64,000 nt of DNA from Flavobacteriia bacterium (GCA_947450325.1 CANFUT010000018.1:1-64000); one strand, 5' to 3'. Counted from the stretch's first letter, positions 1 through 9,283 are shown. Notes: generated by a model not told the origin, from the letters alone. Program-made: numbers and translations.

Positions 1-147
1 AATCGGATAATTTTTTAATTAAATTTGAAAATAATTAAGACATGAAAAAAGTAGTTTTTGATGACAAATTTTAGGTGGTCACTTTCAATTGGAATTACAT
101 GGTCAATTTAAACTGGAATGAGGTGGTCAATATAGCTGGAATTAGCA
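1..147. mobile_element. Tip of an IS21-family-like insertion sequence
   Basis: Three direct repeats are visible: TGGTCA starts at 76, 100 and 124 (exactly 24 bp apart) and each is followed by TGGAAT (90, 114, 137). Ladders of about 24-bp repeats next to the tip are typical of IS21-family (istA/istB) elements, whose ends carry CA; the likely tip here is the CA at 146-147. The first 75 bases are AT-rich and I see no coding frame in them, so the transposase genes must lie left of the window. The family call is inferred from the repeat layout only. Confidence 0.55.
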
Positions 148-997
148 ATCTAAGATGGTTCCTGGGGAAATGATAGAGGGCGTTCATCCACCTTTGATTT
201 CTAAAAGTATTTTTCTTAAAGTACATCAAAACTTAGAAAAATTTGGAGGTGGTTACAAAATTGACTTAGAAGTTGAGGAGTTACCTATGAAGCAATTTCT
301 TAAATGTGATTGTTGCGGAAATAGCATGACTGGCTATTTAGTTAAGAAAAAAGGACTCTATTATTATAAATGTAATTTGAAGGGTTGCGCAAACAACAGA
401 AGTCAGAAAGTACTGCACGAAAAATTTGAACAACTACTTCTTAAATTCACATTTGACAAAAAATTAGTTCCGATTTTTAAGAAAATGTTTCTAACACTTT
501 TGAGTCAAAAAACTGAAGTAAATGAGGAAGGAAAAAAAGAACTTCAAGTAAATTTAGCAAGCCTCAGAAAAAAGCTAGATGGTATTGAGGAAAGATTTGT
601 GTTGGGTGAAATTGACCAAACATTGTATACAAAATTTAGAGATAAATTTAGAGCAAATATTCACCAAATCGAACTAGAATTAGACAATAGCCAAAATCAG
701 TTATCGAACCTTGAAAAAGCAGTAGATAAATGTATAAATCTATCCCTAGAACTCCCGTCATTGTGGAGAAAATCAAATTTTGGCCGCAAGCAAAGAATTC
801 AAAATTTACTCTTTCCAGAAGGAATACAGTACAATCGAAAAAAAGACGATTATCGAACCTCAAAAATAAATCTATTATTTTCTGCGATTCCTTATTTGAC
901 GGGGCTTGTAGAAGGATATAAAAAAGGGGATTCTAACTTTTCAGCCAAAATCCCCACTTGGGTGGTCCCACTTGGAATCGAACCAAGCACCTACTGA
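148..997 (+). pseudogene. Large serine recombinase, 5'-truncated remnant
   Basis: This is the middle and C-terminal part of a phage-type large serine recombinase (DNA integration/excision). The frame enters directly from the IS tip at 147; the N-terminal catalytic resolvase domain with its nucleophilic serine is absent. Counting from the first ATG at 155, residues 1-30 match the end of the recombinase DNA-binding domain (GVHPPLIS), residues 51-78 form a zinc ribbon (C51, C54, C73, C78), and residues about 120-190 are a Glu/Lys/Leu-rich coiled coil, the expected order in this family. The last dozen residues (WVVPLGIEPSTY) are read antisense through the tRNA gene, so the frame stops at 997 only because it runs into that gene. 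The missing domain may survive on the far side of the IS. No function is expected. Confidence 0.75.
953..975. repeat. Direct repeat of tRNA 3' end, possible att remnant
   Basis: CCCACTTGG occurs at 953-961 and again at 967-975, 14 bp apart. The second copy is the T-arm/acceptor part of the tRNA; the first lies just beyond its 3' end. Short duplications of a tRNA 3' end are left when an element integrates there. With only 9 bp this may also be chance. Confidence 0.3.
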
Positions 998-1036
998 TTA
1001 TGAGTCAGTTGCTCTAACCGAATGAGCTATAGGACC
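963..1036 (-). tRNA. tRNA-Met (anticodon CAT)
   Basis: The minus strand folds into a complete 74-nt cloverleaf: acceptor GGTCCTA pairs with TGGGACC, the anticodon stem is ACTGA/TCAGT around loop CTCATAA with anticodon CAT, and the T loop is TTCGATT. The discriminator is A at 963 and the following bases are CCC, so CCA is not encoded. CAT can be elongator Met, initiator Met or lysidine-modified Ile; the first pair G-C and overall shape speak against the initiator. Elongator Met is my choice, Ile2 remains possible. Confidence 0.85.
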
Positions 1037-1122
1037 TTTCCCTTTCGAAAAATCTATCGGGGTGCAAATATACAAATCTCTTCTTTAAACGCAAAGATTC
1101 GCAATAATTATCTGATGGAAAA

Positions 1123-2265
1123 TTAAAATCCTTTCAAATCAAATGATTCAGAATCTACCATTTCCACCATTCTTTTCATTTTCTTTTGAATCACTTTGAA
1201 GTGGTGTTCGTCTTCTGGAGAAACAAATGTCAGCGCTTCGCCGCTTGCTTCTGCTCTACCCGTACGACCGATACGATGCACAAATTCTTTAGGAGATCTG
1301 GGCAAATCATAGTTGAAAACAAAAGGTAAAAACTGAATGTCAATTCCCCTGGATATCAAATCTGTTGCAACCAAAACACGCGTGCGTCCAGCTTTGAAAT
1401 TGGCCAAAGATTTCGTTCTCGCTTCTTGACTTTTCTTACTGTGGATTGCAACTGCGTTGATTCCATTTTTCTGCAATTTATCGGTTACTTTATCCGCTTG
1501 AAAAATCGAACTGGTAAAAACCAACACTTGTTGCATGTTCTTTGATTTTATCAAATAGCGCAATAAAGGTCCTTTTTTCTCTTCCGAAACACGATATGCC
1601 GCTTGCTGAATCAATTCAATCGAATTTTCTTCTGCTTCGATTTTAATTACCTCTGGATTTTGCAATAAAATCTGCGTAACCGCTGAAACATCTTCGTTTA
1701 AAGTTGCTGAAAAAAGTAAATTTTGTCTCTTTTTGGGTAGAACAGACAAAACACGATTCATTTCCTTTTGGAAACCTAAATTCAACAATTTATCCGCTTC
1801 GTCAAGCACTAAGGTTCTGCATTCGTGCAACTTTACTGCGTTGGACTCAATTAATTCGATCAAACGTCCTGGAGTCGCAATCAAAACATTTACGCCAATC
1901 ATCGCTTTCATTTGCGGATTGATGGAAACTCCTCCGTAAACTGCCATTGACCGTACATCCGAATTCATCGCAGAAGTGAATGTATGGAAAACAGCTTGCA
2001 CTTGAATCGCCAATTCTCGTGTTGGTAGTACAATTAATGCTTGAATATTTCGGTTTCGTTCTAACTTTTTGTCGCCCAATTTATTCAAAATCGGAAGCGC
2101 AAAACTCAAGGTTTTTCCCGATCCAGTTGGAGCAATGACCAAAACATCTTTTTGTGTTTGGATCGCTGGAATTACTTTTTCCTGAACAGGATAAGGTCGC
2201 TCGTATTTTAATTCAGTCAGTGTTTTAACTAAAGCATCTGATAATCCAAATGAAGAAAATGGCAT
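1123..2265 (-). CDS. DEAD-box ATP-dependent RNA helicase (RhlE-like)
   Basis: A 380-residue helicase that unwinds RNA duplexes with ATP in the cytoplasm, probably in ribosome assembly or mRNA turnover. All superfamily-2 motifs are present in order: Q motif near residues 6-28 (FGLSDALVKTLTELKY), motif I APTGSGKT (45-52), PTREL, TPGR, DEAD, SAT and the motif VI HRIGRTGR. The protein ends soon after the second RecA domain and lacks the long basic tail often seen on RhlE and CsdA, so the exact subfamily is open. It is monocistronic: the tRNA lies downstream and ctaA ends 76 bp upstream on the same strand. A TACTTTTG -7 box lies 37 bp upstream of the start. Confidence 0.9.
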   Translation of the reverse strand: MPFSSFGLSDALVKTLTELKYERPYPVQEKVIPAIQTQKDVLVIAPTGSGKTLSFALPILNKLGDKKLERNRNIQALIVLPTRELAIQVQAVFHTFTSAMNSDVRSMAVYGGVSINPQMKAMIGVNVLIATPGRLIELIESNAVKLHECRTLVLDEADKLLNLGFQKEMNRVLSVLPKKRQNLLFSATLNEDVSAVTQILLQNPEVIKIEAEENSIELIQQAAYRVSEEKKGPLLRYLIKSKNMQQVLVFTSSIFQADKVTDKLQKNGINAVAIHSKKSQEARTKSLANFKAGRTRVLVATDLISRGIDIQFLPFVFNYDLPRSPKEFVHRIGRTGRAEASGEALTFVSPEDEHHFKVIQKKMKRMVEMVDSESFDLKGF

Positions 2266-2302
2266 AAAATAATTTTGTGTAATCTACGCAACTTGCGCAA
2301 TA

Positions 2303-2310
2303 CAAAAGTA
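2303..2310 (-). promoter_or_regulatory. -7 box of the helicase gene
   Basis: The minus strand reads TACTTTTG, a perfect match to the Bacteroidota TAnnTTTG element, 37 bp before the helicase ATG. No good -33 TTG was found at the usual distance. Confidence 0.45.
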
Positions 2311-2341
2311 CAAATATCAAATGGGGAAAATCGCGAATCTT

Positions 2342-3361
2342 TTAATTCACAGCTAATTTTCGCATTCTTAAAGTCGCTAACAACAAGATTGTCAGCAACC
2401 AAGTAGCAAAAATCAAGTGGGAAGTTTGTACCAATCCTGGCATATCGGCGTAAGCCAATAAAACACCAGAAGTCAATTCAATCGCCAACACAATAAAAGC
2501 CATGTAAATCAAACGTTTTTGTGGTCCTTTGAAATTCAACCAAGCCAAAACGGTCAACATAATCAATACCAACCAAGAAAAAGAACGGTGAATGTAAAAC
2601 GGCATTCCCAATTTATCCGTCCAAGAATCACGTCCGTAGCCTTGCATGGTCAATATGTCAATCGATTCGCGCACTTGCGTTCCCAAAAACATTTGGATAA
2701 AGGTGATCAAAAAAGTTATTCCAACAATCCACCTCATCGGAGTAGAAAGATGCAATTTAATTTGCTGACTGGGGCTCACTTGAAGTAAAATAATCGCCTG
2801 AATCGCAATGATTACTATCGCGAAGAATAAATGAACCGTAATCGTCCAAGGAACCAAATTTGTCGCAACTACAATAGAACCAAACCAAGCTTGAAACATC
2901 AAAAAGATGAGATTAATCGTTGCAAGAAAAACCAATTTTCTTTGTCTATATCGAACCAAAACCCACAGAAAAATCAAAAGCACTGCATTTCCAGCTAAAA
3001 AACCGACCAAACGATTGACATATTCAGTCCAGGTTTTACGCGCATTAAAATCTTGCTCGTACAACAATGATTTATCTTCTCTGATTTTTTTTGCTTCCGA
3101 TTTGAAACCAATTGCATCCAATAATTTCGAAAATTTTTCAATTTTTTTGGCGCGTTTGGTGGAATAAACGACTTTGTAATCTGCAGGTAAAACAGCTTCA
3201 TCTGTTGGTGGAACCCACTTTCCAAAGCATTTTGGCCAATCTGGACAGCCCATTCCGCTTCCGGAAATTCGCACAAAACTTCCTGCAATCGTTACTAAAA
3301 AAATTAAAACCAATGAAATCCAGTTGAGTCGGATAAACCATTTGCTATATGTTCTGTTCAT
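2342..3361 (-). CDS. ctaA: Heme A synthase (COX15/CtaA family)
   Basis: A 339-residue inner-membrane protein that oxidises the C8 methyl of heme O to the formyl group of heme A, the cofactor of aa3 oxidases. The sequence has about eight hydrophobic segments. The first periplasmic loop after TM1 carries the family signature SGSGMGCPDWPKCFGKW with two cysteines, and histidines occur in later helices (NRLVGFLAG region, IHRSFSWL, TSHLIFA) as expected for heme ligands. Its customer is encoded in this window: the ctaC-ctaD oxidase at 49-52 kb has the A-type signature. The gene is about 200 bp away from the divergent neighbour and stands alone. Confidence 0.92.
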   Translation of the reverse strand: MNRTYSKWFIRLNWISLVLIFLVTIAGSFVRISGSGMGCPDWPKCFGKWVPPTDEAVLPADYKVVYSTKRAKKIEKFSKLLDAIGFKSEAKKIREDKSLLYEQDFNARKTWTEYVNRLVGFLAGNAVLLIFLWVLVRYRQRKLVFLATINLIFLMFQAWFGSIVVATNLVPWTITVHLFFAIVIIAIQAIILLQVSPSQQIKLHLSTPMRWIVGITFLITFIQMFLGTQVRESIDILTMQGYGRDSWTDKLGMPFYIHRSFSWLVLIMLTVLAWLNFKGPQKRLIYMAFIVLAIELTSGVLLAYADMPGLVQTSHLIFATWLLTILLLATLRMRKLAVN

Positions 3362-3533
3362 ACTGTCGATATTTCACTTTTCAACTGTCAAAAAGCGCTG
3401 TAAAGTTATACAAGTTGTTTGAGTCAAGTTCAATAATTATCGGAATTTTTCATGACTTTTATCAACCTACATTAGAACAAAATCAAACAAGAAAAGTTTA
3501 AAAGAAAATCTTAGAAAATAGTTTGATTCGCTT

Positions 3534-3541
3534 TAAATTTG
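3534..3541 (+). promoter_or_regulatory. -7 box of the SDR-like gene
   Basis: TAAATTTG, a perfect TAnnTTTG element, ends 24 bp before the ATG at 3566. Confidence 0.45.
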
Positions 3542-3565
3542 AGACCTTTGTTTAAGAATTAAAAA

Positions 3566-4384
3566 ATGATGAAAATAGCGATTATTGGTTTTGGTTGGTT
3601 GGGATTTCCTTTAGGAAAATCATTGTTAGAAAAAGGGCATGAAATCGTTGGAACCACAACAACTTTATCCAAAATTAAATCACTGAAAGAAAATGGATTT
3701 TCAGTTGAACAATTGGACCTTTCAATGGATTTACCGCAAAATTTAAACTCTTTTTTCGAAAAAACGGACATCTGTATACTCAACTTTCCACCTAAAAGAA
3801 ATAAATCAAACGCAGACAATCGATTTTATGGAGAACAATTATTGAAAGCAATTCAACCATTTACTGCTGAAACTAAATTCATTTTTGTTAGTTCTACCGG
3901 CATTTATCCAGATTCCATTTCCCTAGCAAAAGAGGATGAATTTAATCGACTTGATTTGGTCAATGAAAATCATTTGGCATTCGCGGAAGAAGTATTGTAT
4001 CAAAAGTTGAAAGAACGATTAACGATTGTAAGGATGGCTGGATTGATTGGAGAAGATAGGCTAATCGCCAAGTATTTTGCAGGAAAAGTGAATCTACCAA
4101 ATGGAAAATCTCCCGTAAATTTGATTCATCAAAAAGATTGTATCGGAATAATCGAGGCGATCATTAAAAAGCAAATTTGGGGAGAAATATTTAATGCCTG
4201 TGCATCGGAACATCCAACGAAAGAAGCATATTATACTTTTTGCTGTGACAAGTTAAAATTAACAAAACCAGAATACGCAAATGAAGAAAATACTCCTATT
4301 TCTAAAATTGTCGACAATAACAAATCAAAATCAATACTTGATTATCGATACAAGCTTGATAATCCTTTTGATTTTCAGGACTAA
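3566..4384 (+). CDS. NAD(P)-binding SDR-family protein (YeeZ-like)
   Basis: A 272-residue Rossmann-fold protein. The N-terminus IAIIGFGWLGFPLGKSL contains the dinucleotide-binding glycine pattern GxGxxG right after the first strand; a later segment FVSSTGIYPDS is the SDR strand with the serine region, and the middle resembles extended SDRs that act on nucleotide sugars. The spacing of a typical YxxxK catalytic pair is not clear, as in the E. coli YeeZ group, where the substrate is unknown. Two ATG codons lie at the start (MM); either could be used. It is a single gene between ctaA (divergent) and the PKD protein. Enzyme activity is inferred from the fold only. Confidence 0.7.
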   Translation: MMKIAIIGFGWLGFPLGKSLLEKGHEIVGTTTTLSKIKSLKENGFSVEQLDLSMDLPQNLNSFFEKTDICILNFPPKRNKSNADNRFYGEQLLKAIQPFTAETKFIFVSSTGIYPDSISLAKEDEFNRLDLVNENHLAFAEEVLYQKLKERLTIVRMAGLIGEDRLIAKYFAGKVNLPNGKSPVNLIHQKDCIGIIEAIIKKQIWGEIFNACASEHPTKEAYYTFCCDKLKLTKPEYANEENTPISKIVDNNKSKSILDYRYKLDNPFDFQD

Positions 4385-4437
4385 TTCTCAAGCTAAAAAA
4401 TAACTGTAAATTAACTTATAATCAGAGACAAAAATGT

Positions 4438-4445
4438 TAAATTTG
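4438..4445 (+). promoter_or_regulatory. -7 box of the PKD protein gene
   Basis: TAAATTTG, a perfect TAnnTTTG element, lies 62 bp before the ATG at 4508 and implies a leader of roughly 55 nt. Confidence 0.35.
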
Positions 4446-4507
4446 TTCGTGAAAAATCAATTTTAAGCAACCAAAGTTTGATTTCTTTCGTTTAGTTAGC
4501 CTATACT

Positions 4508-7198
4508 ATGAAGTTTAAAGGTTTCTTCTTATTTCTCCTCTTTTGGTGTCCATTTTTCAATGCACATGCTACGCACATTATTGGTGGTGAGATTTACTAT
4601 GACTATTTAGGAAATAACAATTATCGAATTTCAATTGCTGTTTACCGTGATTGTGCTACAGTTTCTGGCGCTCCATATGATAATCCCTTGTATTTAGCTA
4701 TTTACAGTTCTAACAACGTATTGGTGCAAAATGTGGAAATTCCATTTCCTGGAAGCGTTGTTTTACCAATTATTTTCAATAATCCGTGTGTCGTTACACC
4801 TACTGGATTTTGCAACGAAAAAGCAGTTTACACAACAATCGTAAATTTACCTCCGACAACTGGTGGATATACACTTTCATATCAAAGATGCTGCAGAAGA
4901 CCAGATGTAATAAATATAATTGACCCAGGAAGTACAGGTTTAACACTTACAACTCACATTCCTGGAACTGCTAGTAATAATTTTCAAAACAGCAGTCCAA
5001 GATTCAACAATTATCCACCGTTGGTTTTGTGTAACAATGACGACTTGGTTTTTGACCATTCGGCGACAGATCCAGATGGAGATCAACTGGTTTATGAATT
5101 AATTACTCCTTACTCTGGAGCGGATGCAAATATCCCACAACCAAACCCTGCACCACCACCAAATTATGGTCCTGTTATTTGGGCAACGAATTTTACTGCT
5201 GCAAATCCATTAGGTCCAGGTGCAACCATCTCAATCAATCCAACAACTGGTGTTTTAACTACAAACCCTGAATTAATTGGATTATTTGTAGTTGGAATTA
5301 GAGTGAAAGAATACAGAAATGGCGTTTTAATCGGTCAAACTGACCGCGATTTTATCTTTAAAGTTATTAATTGCAATATTACGTTGCAAGCAATTTTGAC
5401 ACCTCAATCTCAAATGACAACATTCGTCTCCTATTGTGAAGGTGCGACGATTACTTTTGAAAATCAAAGTTATGGTGCTACTTCTTATTCTTGGGATTTT
5501 GGTGTAACTAATTCTACAACTGATGTTAGTACTCAATTTGAACCAACATTCACTTTTCCAGCACCTGGAACGTATAACGTTACTTTAATAGCAAATCCAG
5601 GCTGGCCATGCACCGACACAGCTGTTCAAGTTTTTGAAGTGAATGAAAACTTAGTAGTAAATTATACAGTTCAAGATTCAGTCTGCTTTACAGGAAACTC
5701 TTTGGATTTCAACGGCTCTTACATTGGTCCAAACGGAACTTCATTTACCTATGATTTTGGTCCAAATGCTTCTATTCCAACTTCAAATCTATTGGATGTA
5801 AATGATGTAAACTTCAATGTTTCTGGATTTATACCGGTTACCTTGACTGGAAGTTTTGGAACTTGTCTTAAAAAATTTACTGATTCAGTTTACATTTACC
5901 CAAGTTCAGTAGCAAATTTCACATTTCCTTCAAACATTGAATGTGAAGGATTATCAGTTAATTTCGCAAATAATTCTGTCAACAATTTAGGAAATAATTG
6001 GGATTTTGGTGTATCAAATATTTCGTCAGATGTAAGTACACAAATTAATCCGACTTATACTTTTCCAACTGGCGGAACATATAATGTGTCATTAATAGTA
6101 AACAACAACAACATTTGCAACGACACTATTATACAGCCAATTACAGTCTTCGATCCATTAACAGTTTCCTTCACAAATAACGATTCTCTCTGCATCACTG
6201 AAAATAGTTTTAACTTTAATGGAACAGTTACTGGTCCGCCAAATATTACCAATATTTCATGGAATTTTGGACCAAATGCATCAATTCAAACTTCCAATTT
6301 AGAGGATGTAACGAACGTAGTTTATAATCAATCAGGCGTTTTTCCTGTTACTTTAACAGCATCATTTAACTCTTGTTCTAAAACTGTGTCTTCTACTGTA
6401 ACCATTTTTAGGGTGCCCGCAATTGATTTTGGTTTAGATTCAAACTTGAGATGTGCGCCTTACGTTGCTCAATTTTATGATTTAAGTCTCTCGGATACGC
6501 CAATTCAATATTTCTGGGATTTTGGAGATGGTACAACTTCAAGTGAACAAAATCCAGCACATATTTATAATGCCCCGGGAATTTATAACATTAATCTTTC
6601 AATTGTCACAACCGAAGGCTGTCTTGATACATTAAATTTATACAAACCCGATTTAGTGAATGTCCATTCATCACCGACTGCAAGTTTCACGATAAATCCA
6701 AATATCATAGACATTTGTCATTCTGAAATCACATTTACAGACTTATCGATAGATGGCGATGAAATTTTGTACCTTTTTGATGACGATTTTCACTTTTCTA
6801 CTGAAAGAAATCCAATTTATTCGTACACCACTAGTGGACAAAAAAGGCCAAGTCAGATTGTGACCAACGAATTCGGATGCAAAGATACTTCATACCAAAA
6901 TCTTTTTATAGAGCCATTTACTGTTTATATTCCCAATACTTTTACACCGGATGGAAATGAATTCAATAATACATTTAATGCAGTAATTTATTTAGAAGTA
7001 TTTTCTTGGGATTTCAAAGTCTATGACAGATGGGGAGAATTGTTGTTTTCAACCGATGATCCTACTGAAGGCTGGGACGGGACTTTCGAAGGCGTTTTGG
7101 TCCAAGATGACACCTATTCATACGTGTTAAAATATATAGCTTGCGACAATCGCAAAAAAGAGAAAAAGATTTCAGGTCACGTCAATGTTTTAAAGTAA
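4508..7198 (+). CDS. Secreted PKD-repeat protein with type B T9SS sorting domain
   Basis: An 896-residue cell-surface or secreted protein. A signal peptide (residues 1-21, cut after NAHA) is followed by a conserved N-terminal module (HIIGGEIYYDYLG), then several PKD-like Ig-fold repeats recognisable by YxWDFG and GTYNVTL motifs, and a C-terminal gliding-motility-type (CHU_C, type B) domain starting near residue 815 with YIPNTFTPDGNEFNNTF and VYDRWGELLF. Proteins of this build leave the cell through the type IX secretion system; type B clients typically stay attached or are released by PorU-independent handling. Residues about 311-474 and 476-634 are a tandem duplication. Many Cys residues per repeat suggest disulfides. 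It is a single gene; the function is likely adhesion or binding, which is inference. Confidence 0.85.
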   Translation: MKFKGFFLFLLFWCPFFNAHATHIIGGEIYYDYLGNNNYRISIAVYRDCATVSGAPYDNPLYLAIYSSNNVLVQNVEIPFPGSVVLPIIFNNPCVVTPTGFCNEKAVYTTIVNLPPTTGGYTLSYQRCCRRPDVINIIDPGSTGLTLTTHIPGTASNNFQNSSPRFNNYPPLVLCNNDDLVFDHSATDPDGDQLVYELITPYSGADANIPQPNPAPPPNYGPVIWATNFTAANPLGPGATISINPTTGVLTTNPELIGLFVVGIRVKEYRNGVLIGQTDRDFIFKVINCNITLQAILTPQSQMTTFVSYCEGATITFENQSYGATSYSWDFGVTNSTTDVSTQFEPTFTFPAPGTYNVTLIANPGWPCTDTAVQVFEVNENLVVNYTVQDSVCFTGNSLDFNGSYIGPNGTSFTYDFGPNASIPTSNLLDVNDVNFNVSGFIPVTLTGSFGTCLKKFTDSVYIYPSSVANFTFPSNIECEGLSVNFANNSVNNLGNNWDFGVSNISSDVSTQINPTYTFPTGGTYNVSLIVNNNNICNDTIIQPITVFDPLTVSFTNNDSLCITENSFNFNGTVTGPPNITNISWNFGPNASIQTSNLEDVTNVVYNQSGVFPVTLTASFNSCSKTVSSTVTIFRVPAIDFGLDSNLRCAPYVAQFYDLSLSDTPIQYFWDFGDGTTSSEQNPAHIYNAPGIYNINLSIVTTEGCLDTLNLYKPDLVNVHSSPTASFTINPNIIDICHSEITFTDLSIDGDEILYLFDDDFHFSTERNPIYSYTTSGQKRPSQIVTNEFGCKDTSYQNLFIEPFTVYIPNTFTPDGNEFNNTFNAVIYLEVFSWDFKVYDRWGELLFSTDDPTEGWDGTFEGVLVQDDTYSYVLKYIACDNRKKEKKISGHVNVLK

Positions 7199-7299
7199 AT
7201 CTAAATTCTCTCCATCATTCTATTTCTTGTGTTTTTTCAGCAGATCTTCTGGCAGATTTTCAAGTTTGGGATAATTAACAAAAAATATATTTAATATGC

Positions 7300-7330
7300 T
7301 TGCATAATAAAAAAGTGTTTTTTACCTTAG
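7300..7330 (+). promoter_or_regulatory. Promoter of the acyl-CoA dehydrogenase gene
   Basis: TTG at 7300-7302, a 20-bp spacer and TACCTTAG at 7323-7330 (one mismatch to TAnnTTTG). It lies inside the longest possible reading frame and so favours the ATG at 7363 as the start. Confidence 0.4.
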
Positions 7331-7362
7331 TCGAAAATAAAGACTTTTTTAAATACACTTAT

Positions 7363-9153
7363 ATGTCAGAATTAAATCAATCAGCTTTAAAAGGCGGAGA
7401 ATTTATCATCCGAAAAACATTGCCTTCTCAGATTTTTACTCCTGAAGAATGGACTGAAGAACAAAAAATGATTGCACAAATGTGTGATGATTTCATCGCT
7501 CAAGAAGTCACTCCAAACTTGGAACGAATCGACAAAATGGAAGAAGGTTTGATGCCTTCGTTGCTAGAAAAAGCAGGAGAATTGGGAATGTTGGGAATGT
7601 CTGTTCCAGAAGAATTTGGTGGAATGGGCGTAGATTTCAAAACTTCTTTATTGGCCACTGAAAGACTTGGAAAAGGACATTCGTTCTCTGTCGCTTATGG
7701 CGCACATACTGGAATTGGAACTTTGCCATTGTTGTATTACGGAACTGAAGCTCAAAAAGCAAAATACGTCGCAAAATTAGCGACAGGTGAATGGAAAGCA
7801 GCCTATTGTTTGACAGAGCCAGGTTCAGGTTCTGATGCCAATTCTGGAAAAACCAAAGCAGTACTTTCTGACGATGGAACTTATTATTCAATCACAGGTC
7901 AAAAAATGTGGATCACCAATGGAGGATTTGCAAATTTTTTCACTGTCTTCGCTAAAATTGGTGATGATAAAAACTTAACTGCTTTTTTGGTTGAGGCTGA
8001 TTCTGAAGGAATTTCCTTGAATCCAGAAGAGAAAAAAATGGGAATCAAAGGTTCTTCTACTAGACAAGTTTTTTTCAACAACGTAAAAGTACCCGCTGAA
8101 AACATGCTTTCTGAAAGAGAAAATGGATTCAAAATAGCAATTAACATTTTAAATATTGGCCGTATCAAATTAGCAGCTGGTGTTTTAGGTGGTGCCAAAG
8201 AAACAATTACAGAATCGATTAAATATGCCAATGAAAGAGAACAATTCGGTCGTTCAATTTCAAAATATGGCGCCATTAGATATAAAATCGCCGAACAAGC
8301 AATTCGCGCATTTGCAGTGGAATCTGCAACCTATCGTGCCGGACAAAACATTGACGATGCAATCAAAGCGTATATCGATGGCGGAATGCCGAAGTCGCAA
8401 GCAACATTGAAAGGAATTGAACAATTCGCAGCTGAATGTGCAGTTTTGAAAGTGGCAGGATCTGAATGTTTAGATTATGTGGTAGATGAAGCTGTTCAAA
8501 TCTTCGGCGGAATGGGTTATTCTGCAGAATCAACTGTGGAAAGAGCTTACAGAGATTCTCGAATCAACCGAATTTTTGAAGGAACAAATGAAATCAACCG
8601 CATGTTGACGGTCGACATGATTTTGAGACGCGCCATGAAAGGTGAATTGGATTTGATGGGACCTGCGATGCAAGTTGCTGGCGAATTGATGAGTATTCCT
8701 GAAGCAGTTGAAACTGGAGACGGACCATTGGCAGCAGAATATGCGATGATTGAAGGATTCAAAAAATCAATCTTGATGGTTGCTGGATCAGCAGTACAAA
8801 AATTAATGCAAACACTTTCCAAAGAACAAGAAGTCTTGATGGGAATTGCTGACATTGCCATCTGGACATACCAAGCAGAATCAGTTTTGTTGCGAGTAGA
8901 TAAACTGATCCAAAGCAAAGGCGAAGAAGCAGCTAAAGTTCAAATTGCTATTGCAAAAACATATTTCTACGACGCAGCTGATAAAATCGCGAAAGCAGGA
9001 AAAGATGCCATCAATTCATTCGCTGACGGAGACGAAGCACGCATGATGTTGATGGGATTGAGAAGATTTACCAAAACTGAAAACTTCAATCCGAAAGAAG
9101 CAAGACAAATCATTGCAAGTAGTTTAATTGAAGCAGGTTATTACAATTTGTAA
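7363..9153 (+). CDS. Acyl-CoA dehydrogenase (very-long-chain-like, long form)
   Basis: A 596-residue FAD enzyme of fatty-acid beta-oxidation that makes the trans-2-enoyl-CoA. The N-terminal helical domain, the middle strand domain (AYCLTEPGSGSDA, then QKMWITNGG) and the C-terminal helical domain with RQFGRSISKYGAIR and FGGMGYSAE are all present. The catalytic glutamate sits in the motif FEGTNEINRM. The protein continues about 180 residues past the usual 380-residue ACAD, as in VLCAD/ACAD9-type enzymes. I chose ATG 7363 (MSELNQ) over an upstream TTG at 7300 because a promoter-like element lies in between and because the extra 21 residues are not family-like. It stands alone and ends in a strong terminator; an electron-transfer flavoprotein partner is not in the window. 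Confidence 0.9.
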   Translation: MSELNQSALKGGEFIIRKTLPSQIFTPEEWTEEQKMIAQMCDDFIAQEVTPNLERIDKMEEGLMPSLLEKAGELGMLGMSVPEEFGGMGVDFKTSLLATERLGKGHSFSVAYGAHTGIGTLPLLYYGTEAQKAKYVAKLATGEWKAAYCLTEPGSGSDANSGKTKAVLSDDGTYYSITGQKMWITNGGFANFFTVFAKIGDDKNLTAFLVEADSEGISLNPEEKKMGIKGSSTRQVFFNNVKVPAENMLSERENGFKIAINILNIGRIKLAAGVLGGAKETITESIKYANEREQFGRSISKYGAIRYKIAEQAIRAFAVESATYRAGQNIDDAIKAYIDGGMPKSQATLKGIEQFAAECAVLKVAGSECLDYVVDEAVQIFGGMGYSAESTVERAYRDSRINRIFEGTNEINRMLTVDMILRRAMKGELDLMGPAMQVAGELMSIPEAVETGDGPLAAEYAMIEGFKKSILMVAGSAVQKLMQTLSKEQEVLMGIADIAIWTYQAESVLLRVDKLIQSKGEEAAKVQIAIAKTYFYDAADKIAKAGKDAINSFADGDEARMMLMGLRRFTKTENFNPKEARQIIASSLIEAGYYNL

Positions 9154-9174
9154 GACCAATATCTATTAGTTATC

Positions 9175-9209
9175 AAAAAACCGAAGGATTCATTTTCTTC
9201 GGTTTTTTT
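9175..9209 (+). terminator. Rho-independent terminator after acyl-CoA dehydrogenase
   Basis: AAACCGAAG and CTTCGGTTT pair around a 10-nt loop and run into seven Ts, 22 bp after the stop codon. Confidence 0.85.
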
Positions 9210-9236
9210 GTGTTACAAAATTCCAAATCCAGCGCA

Positions 9237-9267
9237 TTGGCAGAAGCCAAAGAATTGATTATTTTTG
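9237..9267 (+). promoter_or_regulatory. Promoter of the lipoprotein-TPR-RDD operon
   Basis: TTG at 9237-9239, a 20-bp spacer and a perfect TATTTTTG at 9260-9267, 16 bp before the ATG at 9284. This is one of the two best full promoters in the window. Confidence 0.6.
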
Positions 9268-9283
9268 TTGTAAATAAAAATCA

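Noticed and set aside
7300-7362. N-terminal extension of the acyl-CoA dehydrogenase from TTG 7300
   Set aside because: It contains a promoter-like element and is not family-like; ATG 7363 fits.
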